From contig NZ_CABVLY010000012.1 in the NCBI RefSeq assembly GCF_902498995.1, positions 1-64,000 of the forward strand: 64,000 bases of DNA. The letters run 5' to 3'. Of the stretch, positions 25,538 to 33,301 are shown one piece after another; the stretch's first letter is position 1; every line of letters begins with the position of its first letter. The DNA is from Burkholderia anthina (GTDB lineage: Bacteria > Pseudomonadota > Gammaproteobacteria > Burkholderiales > Burkholderiaceae). Both the position numbers and the translations under genes were made by a program. The notes under the pieces were generated by a model. The model saw only the letters and a list, made by a program, of their open reading frames with translations. It did no database searches and was not told the DNA's origin.

Positions 25538-26522
25538 CTTCCTTCATCGTGTCGCCCGCGCTGATCATCTTCTGCACGCGCAACGCATATTGACCATTGA
25601 AAATGCCGTAACCGCATTCCATCACCGGCACGCCGTCGACCTTCGCGACGATCGTGTCCGCGATTTCCAGCGGCAGCACGTCGCCCGTACGCAGGTTCAG
25701 GATCTTCTCGAAGTTCGTCGAGATCTCGGCGAGATCCGCGCTCAGCTCGACCTCGGCGGCCTGCACCTGCTGCGACAGCACGCGCACCCAGCGGCGGTCG
25801 ACTTCGAGCGCCTCGCCCTGGATCGGCGAGCTCAGCACGTCGCGGATCGGCTCGATCATCGAGTACGGCATGCAGATGTGCAGCGTGCCGCCGGTCGGCC
25901 CGAACTCGATCGAGAACTGCGTGACGATCACGATCTCGTTCGGCGTCGCGACGTTCGCGAACTGCGTGTGCATCTCCGAGCGCATGAATTCGAACTGCAG
26001 CGGCCGCACGCTCTTCCACGCGCTCGCGTATTGCTCGAACACGAGGTTCAGCAGCTTGCCGATGATCCGCTGCTCGGTCGCCGTGAAATCGCGGCCCTCG
26101 ACGCGGGTGTGAAAACGCCCGTCGCCGCCGAACAGGTTGTCGACGACGAAGAACACGAGGTTCGGATCGAACACGAACAGCGACGTGCCGCGCAGCGGCT
26201 TCACGTGCACCAGGTTCAGGTTCGTCGGAATCGGCAGGTTGCGGGTGAACTCGCTGTACTTCTGCACCTTCACCTGGCTCACGGAAATCTCCGCCGTGCG
26301 CCGCATGAAGTTGAAGATGCCGATCCGCAGCAGCCGCGCGAAGCGGTCGTTGATGATCTCGAGGCCGGGCATCCGGCCGCGGACGATCCGCTCCTGCGTC
26401 GCGATGTCGTAGGGGCGGACGCCCGACGGGTCGTGCTGCTCGTCGACCGTATCGGTTTCGCCCGTAACGCCCTTGAGGAGGGCGTCGACCTCCTCCTGGG
26501 ACATGAACTCCTGGTGGCCCAT
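25524..26522 (-). CDS. fliM: Flagellar motor switch protein FliM
   Basis: 332 residues. The N-terminal CheY-P binding peptide is MSQEEVDALLKG (from residue 7). The middle CheC-like domain spans about 50-235 and the C-terminal SpoA domain about 250-325. It transmits chemotactic signals to switch rotation. The methionine at residue 7 (26504) is an alternative start. It overlaps fliN and lies 22 bp after fliL. Confidence 0.95.
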   Translation of the reverse strand: MGHQEFMSQEEVDALLKGVTGETDTVDEQHDPSGVRPYDIATQERIVRGRMPGLEIINDRFARLLRIGIFNFMRRTAEISVSQVKVQKYSEFTRNLPIPTNLNLVHVKPLRGTSLFVFDPNLVFFVVDNLFGGDGRFHTRVEGRDFTATEQRIIGKLLNLVFEQYASAWKSVRPLQFEFMRSEMHTQFANVATPNEIVIVTQFSIEFGPTGGTLHICMPYSMIEPIRDVLSSPIQGEALEVDRRWVRVLSQQVQAAEVELSADLAEISTNFEKILNLRTGDVLPLEIADTIVAKVDGVPVMECGYGIFNGQYALRVQKMISAGDTMKEGGYE

Positions 26523-26544
26523 GCGCGCTCCTTTTTCGGCCGCG

Positions 26545-27048
26545 TTACTGGACGACGAATTCGGTGAACAGCACGTCGTCGACCCTCGCGCGCTCGTTGC
26601 CCGGCTGCGTCGGTTGCCCGATCAGCTCCTGCAATTCTTTCGCGAGCGCACGCTTGCCGTCCGGCGTCGCCAGATCCTCGGGATGCTTGTTCGACAGCGC
26701 GAGCAGGATCCGGCTGCGGATTTCCGGCATCCGCGCGGTCAACTGCTCCTGCGTCTTCGGATCGGTGAGCTTCAGCGACAGGCCGACGCGCAGGTAGTGC
26801 TGCATGCCGTCGTCCGACTGCAGGTTCACGGTCAGCGGGTCGAGCGGGAAAAACACCGGCGCGGCGAGCGGCGCAGGCTCGGCGTGCGTGCTCGGATGGC
26901 TGACGCCCGCCTTGCTCATGAACACGTACATGCCGGCGGCGGCAGCGGCGGCCGCACCCAGCGCGATGACGGCGATGAGCGCGATGCGCTTGAACTTGCC
27001 CGACGAAGCCGGCTTGTCGGCAGTCGGGTTTGCGGTCGTGGAGGCCAT
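26545..27048 (-). CDS. fliL: Flagellar basal body protein FliL
   Basis: 167 residues from ATG 27048. A short cytoplasmic lead is followed by one transmembrane helix (about 18-42, IALIAVIALGAAAAAAAGMYVFM) and a periplasmic stomatin-like domain that surrounds the stator (FFPLDPLTVNL; LLALSNKHPEDLATPDGKRAL). It is the first gene of fliLMNOPQR. An ATG 11 codons upstream is open but the family start fits the chosen one. The 203 bp between it and lrgB show no gene. Confidence 0.93.
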   Translation of the reverse strand: MASTTANPTADKPASSGKFKRIALIAVIALGAAAAAAAGMYVFMSKAGVSHPSTHAEPAPLAAPVFFPLDPLTVNLQSDDGMQHYLRVGLSLKLTDPKTQEQLTARMPEIRSRILLALSNKHPEDLATPDGKRALAKELQELIGQPTQPGNERARVDDVLFTEFVVQ

Positions 27049-27284
27049 GTGAATGCGTGCGTGATATCTCGTAGCATGCATTGTTCGGCATCCGGGCCGG
27101 ACGCGATGGGTGGAAAAGAGGGGGGATTTGCGGCTATCTCAGCCGATTGTCGGTCGGGTGTCGGCTCGATGCAGGGGGAAACGGCGGGGAAGCGGCCATG
27201 CGGAACGGGGCACGGCCTAGCGGGCGCTCGGGCCGCGAATGGAAGCGGCGGGCCGGGCCGGCCGCGGCGCCCGCCCGTGCCTCG

Positions 27285-28007
27285 TCAGATCGGCAACAAC
27301 GACAGCAGCGGTGCGATCAGCACCATCGCGACACCCGCGATCATCATCGTGAGGCTCGACACGACGCCTTCCTCGCTACCGATCTCGCGCGCCTTCGCGG
27401 TGCCCACGCCGTGGGCAGCGGCGCCGAACAGTGCACCGCGCGCGAGCCGCGTGCGCATCGGCACCAGCGCGAGCACGATTTCGCCGAGCAGCATCCCGCA
27501 GATGCCGGTCGCGATCACGAACAGCGCGGTGAGATCCTTCGGCGCGTGGATCTTGTCGGACACGGCGAGCGCAAACGGGGTCGAGACCGAACGGGTCATC
27601 AGCGAGCGCTGCAGCTCCGGCGACAGGTGCAGCAGCTTCGCGAGCAGCAGCGAGCCGCACACGCCCGCGCCGATCCCGACCGCGACGCCAACCGACAGCG
27701 ACAGCCAGTGGCGGCGGATCAGGTCGCGATACTCGTAGATCGGCACCGCGAACGCGATCGTCGCCGGGCCGAGCAGCCACATGAGCCAGCGCGTGTCGCG
27801 GAAGTAGACCGAATACGGGGTGCCGGTCAGCACGACGAGCAGCACCAGCACGCCCGGCACGAACACGAGCGGCGAGAACAGCAGCGTCTTCTTGTACGCG
27901 TAGAGCCGCTTCGACACGAAATACAGCACGACCGTCAGCACGAAGCAGCCGACGGAGATCGCGGTATTCACCTGATCGGCGGACAGATTCGACAGCGGCG
28001 CAAACAT
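27285..28007 (-). CDS. lrgB: LrgB/CidB-family membrane protein
   Basis: 240 residues, about seven hydrophobic helices, of the LrgB/CidB family (pore-associated control of autolysis, pyruvate or 3-hydroxypropionate export in different species). Conserved stretches include KSVSTPFAL-like RSVSTPFALAVS and GTAKAREIGSEEGVVSSL. It is second gene after lrgA with 13 bp between. A divergent LysR gene next door is the usual CidR-type arrangement, suggesting acetate/overflow-metabolism control. Confidence 0.9.
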   Translation of the reverse strand: MFAPLSNLSADQVNTAISVGCFVLTVVLYFVSKRLYAYKKTLLFSPLVFVPGVLVLLVVLTGTPYSVYFRDTRWLMWLLGPATIAFAVPIYEYRDLIRRHWLSLSVGVAVGIGAGVCGSLLLAKLLHLSPELQRSLMTRSVSTPFALAVSDKIHAPKDLTALFVIATGICGMLLGEIVLALVPMRTRLARGALFGAAAHGVGTAKAREIGSEEGVVSSLTMMIAGVAMVLIAPLLSLLPI

Positions 28008-28020
28008 CGCAGGCTCCGGC

Positions 28021-28497
28021 TCAGTGGGCAGATACGGTGGCGAGGCGCGCGCGGCGGCGTTCGGCGCACACGCGCTGCGCGGCGAGCCGGCGTTCGAGCT
28101 TCGCGGCGAGGTCGACCGCGACGGCCACCGCGACCATCACGAATGCGGTGCCGGCGAGCATGACCAGCGCGATGCGCCAGCCGTCCTCGCGGAACAGCCC
28201 GCCGTACTGGACGGCCGCAACGGCGGCCGGCACGAAGAACAGCAGCATGTCGGACAGCAGCCAGTTCGCGCCGTCCTTCACCCACGCCGGCGCGACGCGG
28301 CCCGAGAACAGCAGCACGAGCAGCACCGCGAGGCCGATCACGCCGGACGGCACCGGCAGCCCGACCGCGCGCACGGCCCAGTCGACCGCCATCCACAGCA
28401 CGCCGAGCGCGGTGGCCTGCAGCACGATCCGGCCCGTGCGCGCAACGTTGCCGGAAGCGGCGGGGCGGGCGGTGGCTATGGCGGTCGGCTTGTTCAT
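28021..28497 (-). CDS. lrgA: LrgA/CidA-family holin-like protein
   Basis: 158 residues. The holin-like core with four hydrophobic segments lies at about 20-130 (LPVPSGVIGLAVLLVLL is the family signature). The N-terminus is extended relative to Staphylococcus LrgA, and the C-terminal tail is basic. The ATG at 28497 was preferred because GGAG sits 7 bp upstream; an ATG four codons earlier exists. It is first gene of lrgAB, and its promoter region is shared with the divergent LysR gene. TATACT on the minus strand near 28541-28536 may be its -10. Confidence 0.88.
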   Translation of the reverse strand: MNKPTAIATARPAASGNVARTGRIVLQATALGVLWMAVDWAVRAVGLPVPSGVIGLAVLLVLLFSGRVAPAWVKDGANWLLSDMLLFFVPAAVAAVQYGGLFREDGWRIALVMLAGTAFVMVAVAVAVDLAAKLERRLAAQRVCAERRRARLATVSAH

Positions 28498-28585
28498 GGC
28501 GGGCTCCATACAGAGGATGCTGTCAATGGCATCAGTATAGGGTTTCCCCTAACCATAAATAAAATGACTTGTCTCTATCCTTGTC

Positions 28586-28600
28586 ATTCCAATTCGGAAT
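28586..28600. promoter_or_regulatory. Likely LysR-regulator binding site
   Basis: ATTCC-AATTC-GGAAT is a perfect 5-bp inverted repeat with a 5-bp centre and contains the T-N11-A core of LysR-type boxes. It lies in the 141-bp region between lrgA and the divergent LysR gene, 39 bp upstream of the latter. Confidence 0.6.
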
Positions 28601-28638
28601 TCAGTTGCGGCTTGCCGCACCAATCTGGGGAGTGATCG

Positions 28639-29565
28639 ATGGAATTGCGCGCGCTGCGGTACTTCGTCGAGGTGGTCCGTCAGCAGAGCTTCACCGCGGC
28701 CGCCGACCGCCTGTTCGTCACGCAGCCGACCATCAGCAAGATGGTGAAGGCGCTCGAGGACGAGATCGGTTCGCCGCTGCTGTTGCGCGACGGCCGGCAG
28801 ATGGTGCTGACCGACGCGGGGCGGATCGTGTTCCAGCGCGGCCAGGACGTGCTCGCCGCGCAGGCGCAGCTGCAGTCGGAGCTGAACGATCTCGGCACGC
28901 TCGGGCGCGGCGAGCTGACGATCGGCATTCCGCCGCTCGGCGGGTCGCTGTTCACGCCGATCATCGCCGCGTACAAGCAGCGCTATCCGAACATCGAGCT
29001 GAAGCTGTTCGAGCAGGGCGCGCGGATGATCGAGGCCGCGCTGACGTCGGGCGAGCTGGAGCTCGGCGGGCTGCTGGAGCCGGTCGATCCCGGCACGTTC
29101 GACCGGCTGCCGATGGTGCGCGCGCCGCTGTGGCTCGTCGCGCCGCGCGAGTCGCGCTGGGAGGATCACGCGGCCGTGCCGCTCGCCGACCTCGCCCGCG
29201 AGTCGTTCGTGTTCTATGCGGAAAGCCTCGCGCTGCACGACGCGGTGCTCGATGCGTGCCGGCAGGCCGGCTTCACGCCGTCGATCGTGAGCCGCAGCGG
29301 CCACTGGGATTTCATGGCGGCGCTCGTGCACGCGGGCGTCGGCATCGCGTTGTTGCCGGAGCCGTACTGCCGGCGGCTCGACACGCGGCAGTTCACGTGC
29401 CGGCCGATCGTCGAGCCGGAGATCACGTGGGCGATCGCGCTCGGCTGGCTGAAGAAGGGGTACCTGTCGCACGCGGCGCGGGCGTGGCTCGACGTCGCGC
29501 GCGCGACGCTGCCGATCGCATCGGGCGACGATCTCGCCTTTGGCGGGTTGCGGGCAAGGGAGTGA
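28639..29565 (+). CDS. LysR-family transcriptional regulator (CidR-like)
   Basis: 308 residues. The winged helix-turn-helix is at about 1-60 (FTAAADRLFVTQPTISKMVKALE) and the effector-binding domain at about 90-295. It is divergent from lrgAB, the typical place of the CidR regulator that activates cid/lrg operons in response to acetate or pyruvate. The ATG follows GGGGAGTG. The effector is not known for this protein. Confidence 0.9.
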   Translation: MELRALRYFVEVVRQQSFTAAADRLFVTQPTISKMVKALEDEIGSPLLLRDGRQMVLTDAGRIVFQRGQDVLAAQAQLQSELNDLGTLGRGELTIGIPPLGGSLFTPIIAAYKQRYPNIELKLFEQGARMIEAALTSGELELGGLLEPVDPGTFDRLPMVRAPLWLVAPRESRWEDHAAVPLADLARESFVFYAESLALHDAVLDACRQAGFTPSIVSRSGHWDFMAALVHAGVGIALLPEPYCRRLDTRQFTCRPIVEPEITWAIALGWLKKGYLSHAARAWLDVARATLPIASGDDLAFGGLRARE

Positions 29566-29588
29566 CGCCAGGCCGATGCCCGGCGCAA

Positions 29589-29975
29589 TCAGACGTGTGT
29601 GATCGGGCCCGGATAGCGCGCGACCGTTTGGTCGTGCGTGAGCAGCGTGACGCCCTCCGAGATCGCCTGGGCGACCAGGAGACGGTCAAACGGATCGCGG
29701 TGGATCGACGGCAGTTGTTCGACCGCTAGTGCATGCGCGCTCGTGATGGGCAATTCTACGTAGCCGACATCAAGAAGATTGCGGCGGAGCACGTTTGGGT
29801 CCACCCGGAAATCGTCGCGCTCCAATCCACGCTTGATGACGATCTCCCAGAGGCTCGCAACGCTGAAAAGCGGTGTATGCGCGGGATCGTCGATGAGCGC
29901 GCTGGCGCGGGCGGGCAGCTCGGCTGCGCCGGCTGCCGCCCAAAGAAGCAAGTGTGTGTCGAGCAGCAACTTCAT
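29589..29975 (-). CDS. PIN-domain toxin (VapC-like) of a type II toxin-antitoxin pair
   Basis: 128 residues of a PIN ribonuclease fold. Conserved acidic residues are visible at D6 (LLLDTHLLLW), in SLWEIVIK, and in DRLLVAQA. It overlaps the antitoxin gene by 4 bp (ATGA), so synthesis is coupled. It has the same organisation as Phd/PIN pairs, in which the toxin cleaves RNA (tRNA or mRNA) and is blocked by the antitoxin. The target is unknown. Confidence 0.9.
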   Translation of the reverse strand: MKLLLDTHLLLWAAAGAAELPARASALIDDPAHTPLFSVASLWEIVIKRGLERDDFRVDPNVLRRNLLDVGYVELPITSAHALAVEQLPSIHRDPFDRLLVAQAISEGVTLLTHDQTVARYPGPITHV

Positions 29976-30220
29976 GCGTCACCCTCGAACAGCTTGCCGA
30001 TTTCGTCGCTCCCCATTGCGTCGAAATCGTCCGGGACGCGAATCTGCCCCTTCATGAAACCGATCCGGCTCGGCCGGACCGGGTCCGGCGTATTGATCGG
30101 AACCACTTTGACGAGCGGCTTGCCGGCTTTTGCGATCACGAACGATTCGCCGGCACGCACGGCTTCGTCGATCAGCCGCGACAGATTCGTTTTCGCGTCA
30201 TGCATGTTGTAGGTATGCAT
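29972..30220 (-). CDS. Phd/YefM-family antitoxin
   Basis: 82 residues. The N-terminal DNA-binding and dimerisation part (MHDAKTNLSRLIDEAVRAGESFVIAKAGKPLVKVVPI) is the Phd/YefM signature. The C-terminal about 30 residues would wrap the toxin. It is first in the operon and likely represses it through the palindrome 13-47 bp upstream. Confidence 0.9.
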   Translation of the reverse strand: MHTYNMHDAKTNLSRLIDEAVRAGESFVIAKAGKPLVKVVPINTPDPVRPSRIGFMKGQIRVPDDFDAMGSDEIGKLFEGDA

Positions 30221-30232
30221 CAGCCCTCCGAT

Positions 30233-30267
30233 TGAACTAAGTTCACAATTATGGTTAGCTTAGTTCA
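30233..30267. promoter_or_regulatory. Toxin-antitoxin operator palindrome
   Basis: TGAACTAAG (30233-30241) and CTTAGTTCA (30259-30267) form a perfect 9-bp inverted repeat separated by 17 bp. It lies immediately upstream of the antitoxin start and spans the expected promoter, the usual place for autorepression by Phd-type proteins. Confidence 0.7.
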
Positions 30268-30329
30268 TCCCGGTAATCCACGCAAGCGCGCGCGTAGGCC
30301 GAAAGTACCCGTCGCCAGTCCTGTCGGGT

Positions 30330-31892
30330 TCAATGCCCCATCGCCGGGCCGGCCCCCTTCTTCGGCTTCGTGATCCACACGAGCGCCGCGAGCGCGATGA
30401 ACATGGCCGCCGACAGATAGAAGAAATCGTTGGTGGCCATCATGAAGCCCTGCTGCGTAACGAGTTGGTTGAGCTGCGCGTTGGCCGTCTGCCCGACGAT
30501 GCCGAGCTGCGCGAGCGCGCCCTGGTAGTCGGTCGTGTTCTGCGCGTAGATGCTCACCGATTCCGACAGCCTCGCGTGGTGGTAGATCGCATCGTTCTCC
30601 CAGAACGTCGAACTGGCCGCAGTGCCGATCGCGCCCGACAGCGTGCGCAGGAAGTTCGACAGCCCCGATGCGCTCGCGAGCCGGTCGTCCGAGATGCTCG
30701 ACAGCGTGATCGTCGTCATCGGCACGAAGAAGCACGCGACGCCGATCCCCTGCACGAGCCGAGGCAGGATCACGTGGTTGAACGGCACATCGAGCGTGAA
30801 CGTCGAATTCCAGATCGACACGCCCGCGAACACGATGAACGCGAAGCTCGCGACCATCCGCAAGTCGAGCCGGTGCATGTTGCGCCCGATCAGCGGCGAC
30901 AGCACGAGCGCGAGCAGCCCGACCGGCGCGGTCGCGAGGCCGGCCTTGCCGGCCGTGTAGCCCATCACCGTCTGCAGCCACAGCGGGAAGATCACGACCG
31001 AGCCGAAGAACGCCATGAAGCCGAACGAGATGATCAGCGCGCCGAGCGCGAAGTTGCGGTCCTTGAAGAGCGACAGGTCGACCACCGGCTCCTTCTCCGT
31101 CGCCTCCCACACGAGCATGAACGCGAGCGACACGACCGCGATCAGCGCGAGCGCGACGATGAAGGTCGAGTTGAACCAGTCGCGATCCTTGCCGAGGTCG
31201 AGCATCATCTGCAGGCACGACACGCCGATCACGAGCAGCGCGAGGCCGATCGCGTCGATCCGCTGCTTCGACGTCTTCGTCTCGCGGCCGCGCAGCAGGA
31301 AGTACGCGCAGGTCGCGGAGAAGATGCCGATCGGCAGGTTGATGTAGAAGATCCACGGCCACGTGTAGTTGTCGCTGATCCAGCCGCCCAGCAGCGGGCC
31401 GAAGATCGGCGCGACGATCACCGTCATCGCCCATAGCCCGAGCGCGAGCCCGCGTTTCGCGGGCGGGTAGCTGCGCATCAGGATCGTCTGCGACAGCGGC
31501 ACCATCGGGCCCGACACGAGACCCTGCAGCAGCCGGAACGCGATCAGCGTCTCGAAGTTGTTCGCGAGGCCGCACAGCGCCGACGCGATCGTGAACGCCA
31601 GCACCGACAGCGTGAACAGCCGCACCTCGCCGACGCGCCGCGCGAGCCAGCCCGTGAGCGGCACCGCGATCGCGGATGCGACGGAATACGACGAGATCAC
31701 CCACGTGCCTTCGCTCGTCGCGACGCCGAGGCTGCCCGAGATGGTCGGCACCGCGACGTTCGCGATCGACGTGTCGAGCACTTCCATGAAGGTGCCGAGC
31801 GCGAGCCCGACGGTGAGCAGCGCGAGCGCGCCGCCGGTGAGCGGTGCGGGTTCGGCCGCAGGCGGCGCGGCGGATGCCGTGGTGGCGGACAT
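30330..31892 (-). CDS. emrB: MFS drug exporter, DHA2 family (EmrB-like)
   Basis: 520 residues, 14 predicted helices, of the EmrB/QacA family of proton-driven multidrug exporters. Motif A-like GWLARRVGEVRLF and motif C-like FRLLQGLVSGPMVPLSQ are visible. In Gram-negatives EmrB normally works with an EmrA adaptor and an outer-membrane channel. No EmrA is encoded in the window, while an outer-membrane factor gene lies 1.4 kb away on the other strand. A MarR gene lies directly upstream. Confidence 0.9.
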   Translation of the reverse strand: MSATTASAAPPAAEPAPLTGGALALLTVGLALGTFMEVLDTSIANVAVPTISGSLGVATSEGTWVISSYSVASAIAVPLTGWLARRVGEVRLFTLSVLAFTIASALCGLANNFETLIAFRLLQGLVSGPMVPLSQTILMRSYPPAKRGLALGLWAMTVIVAPIFGPLLGGWISDNYTWPWIFYINLPIGIFSATCAYFLLRGRETKTSKQRIDAIGLALLVIGVSCLQMMLDLGKDRDWFNSTFIVALALIAVVSLAFMLVWEATEKEPVVDLSLFKDRNFALGALIISFGFMAFFGSVVIFPLWLQTVMGYTAGKAGLATAPVGLLALVLSPLIGRNMHRLDLRMVASFAFIVFAGVSIWNSTFTLDVPFNHVILPRLVQGIGVACFFVPMTTITLSSISDDRLASASGLSNFLRTLSGAIGTAASSTFWENDAIYHHARLSESVSIYAQNTTDYQGALAQLGIVGQTANAQLNQLVTQQGFMMATNDFFYLSAAMFIALAALVWITKPKKGAGPAMGH

Positions 31893-32032
31893 CGGAATCT
31901 CCTAGACGCGGCGCGCGCGACGCGCCGGCACGACGCACGGGCGCGCGACACCGCGCGGCCCGTCCGGATGGAACAGGGTGGCAGGGAAGCGAAAGACCAC
32001 GTGCCGCGTCATCTTCTGCCCAGACAGAGAAA

Positions 32033-32046
32033 TAAGCGAATGCTTA
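32033..32046. promoter_or_regulatory. Palindrome upstream of emrB
   Basis: TAAGC-GAAT-GCTTA is a perfect 5-bp inverted repeat in the 179 bp between marR and emrB. Its half-site resembles that of the palindrome upstream of marR, so it is a candidate MarR operator. Confidence 0.4.
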
Positions 32047-32071
32047 ACCTAGACATCGTGTCTCCGTGCGC

Positions 32072-32560
32072 TCAGCGATCGGGGTCGTCGGGAGTCGGGC
32101 AGCCGGCGTCGCCGGGCCCGTTCGCGATGAAGCGTTGCAGCAGGCCGGTGAGCATCGCGAGTTCGTCGGCCGAGAAGCCGGCGAGTTGCGCGTTCAGCGC
32201 GGTGGCGATCAGCGACGGCAGCGCGCGGGCCGCATCGGCGCCGCGCTCGGTGAGCGTCAGCTCGATCATCCGGCGGTCCTGTTCGCTGCGCGAGCGCGCG
32301 ACCAGGCCCTTGCGCTCGAGGCGGTCGAGCATCCGCGTCATCGACCCGCTGTCGTACGACATCTTGCGCGACAGCTCGAACGGCGTGCGCGCATAGCCGC
32401 GCGACAACAGCAGGATCACGCCGATCTGCTGCGCGGTGAGGTCGAACGGCTCGAGCGCGCGGTCCATCCGCTCGACGAGCGCCTGCCGGGCCTTGGTCAG
32501 GTAATAACCGAGGCTCGTTTCCAGTGCGATGGTGTCGGGATCGTAGAGGCCGCCGTTCAT
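32072..32560 (-). CDS. MarR-family transcriptional regulator (EmrR-like)
   Basis: 162 residues. The winged helix-turn-helix covers about 50-110 (LTAQQIGVILLLSRGYARTPFELSRKMSYDSGSMTRMLDRLE...). It is co-directional with and upstream of the EmrB-type pump, so it is probably its repressor, released by a phenolic ligand. A palindrome 64 bp upstream suggests autoregulation. Confidence 0.9.
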   Translation of the reverse strand: MNGGLYDPDTIALETSLGYYLTKARQALVERMDRALEPFDLTAQQIGVILLLSRGYARTPFELSRKMSYDSGSMTRMLDRLERKGLVARSRSEQDRRMIELTLTERGADAARALPSLIATALNAQLAGFSADELAMLTGLLQRFIANGPGDAGCPTPDDPDR

Positions 32561-32623
32561 GCGATTTGCGCGCGCAGCAACAGTGCGTTTCAGGTTAAAA
32601 CGCGCCCAGTATCTTGAAAAATG

Positions 32624-32637
32624 ATTGCTTAGTCAAT
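32624..32637. promoter_or_regulatory. Candidate MarR operator upstream of marR
   Basis: ATTGCTTAGTCAAT is an imperfect palindrome (ATTG...CAAT) located 64-77 bp upstream of marR and 100 bp before the divergent membrane-protein gene. AT-rich flanks fit a promoter region. Confidence 0.45.
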
Positions 32638-32736
32638 ATTATTTCAGTCAACCAGTTACGACGTGCGTGTTGCACTGCCGGAGACGATGTTCTGACCGCT
32701 TCGCCCGCGCTGCCGGGCACCCCGAGGATGTTCGCG

Positions 32737-33021
32737 ATGCTGTCCCTGAAAAATGCCGCCGGCGCGCTGCGCCGCAACCTGACCGATACCACCCATCATG
32801 TGTTTTCCGGGCCGCACCGCGGCTGGAAGATCGCGCTGTACGTGACGATGCTGGTGGTGCCGGGAGGATCGCTCGCGGCGCTCGGGTTCGCATGGTTCGA
32901 TCATCGCCGGCAGCGCAATGCGAAGGGCGCCGCCCGCCGCACGGGTCAGCCGTCGGCCACGGAGCCGTCGTCATGGCGGTCCGCCGCCGAATCCGTCCCG
33001 CTGCCCGTGCGCTGCCACTGA
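32737..33021 (+). CDS. Small single-pass membrane protein
   Basis: 94 residues from an ATG with GAGG about 9 bp upstream. A soluble N-terminal part of about 28 residues is followed by one clear transmembrane helix (about 29-51, IALYVTMLVVPGGSLAALGFAWF). A basic segment (DHRRQRNAKGAARR) and a polar tail come next; the basic residues predict a cytoplasmic C-terminus. Not recognised. It lies between the MarR gene and the outer-membrane efflux gene and may belong to the efflux locus. Confidence 0.55.
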   Translation: MLSLKNAAGALRRNLTDTTHHVFSGPHRGWKIALYVTMLVVPGGSLAALGFAWFDHRRQRNAKGAARRTGQPSATEPSSWRSAAESVPLPVRCH

Positions 33022-33301
33022 CGCCACCGGCATCGCGCCGCTCTCGCCATCCTGACCGGGCACCGGCCGCGCGATGCGCGGCCCGTCGCCGTGCCCGCCG
33101 CGCGCCTGCCACACTCGCAAGCGATCCGTAATGCCCGGTAAACCGGCCGGTCGCGCCGGTAACACATTCGTGCCGTTGCACACCGTACCCTTAGGGCTGC
33201 GCAGCAACCCCGCCGTCAGTTACCATTTGTCCGCCAGCGGCACAACGACCGCATCGCGCGACGCCGCTCGCTGGCCGTCGCGCCCAGACAGGAAAACCAC
33301 G

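Noticed and set aside
23526..26567. 1013-codon plus-strand open frame opposite fliP-fliM
   Set aside because: Low-complexity Arg/Gln/His composition and fully opposite to recognised flagellar genes.
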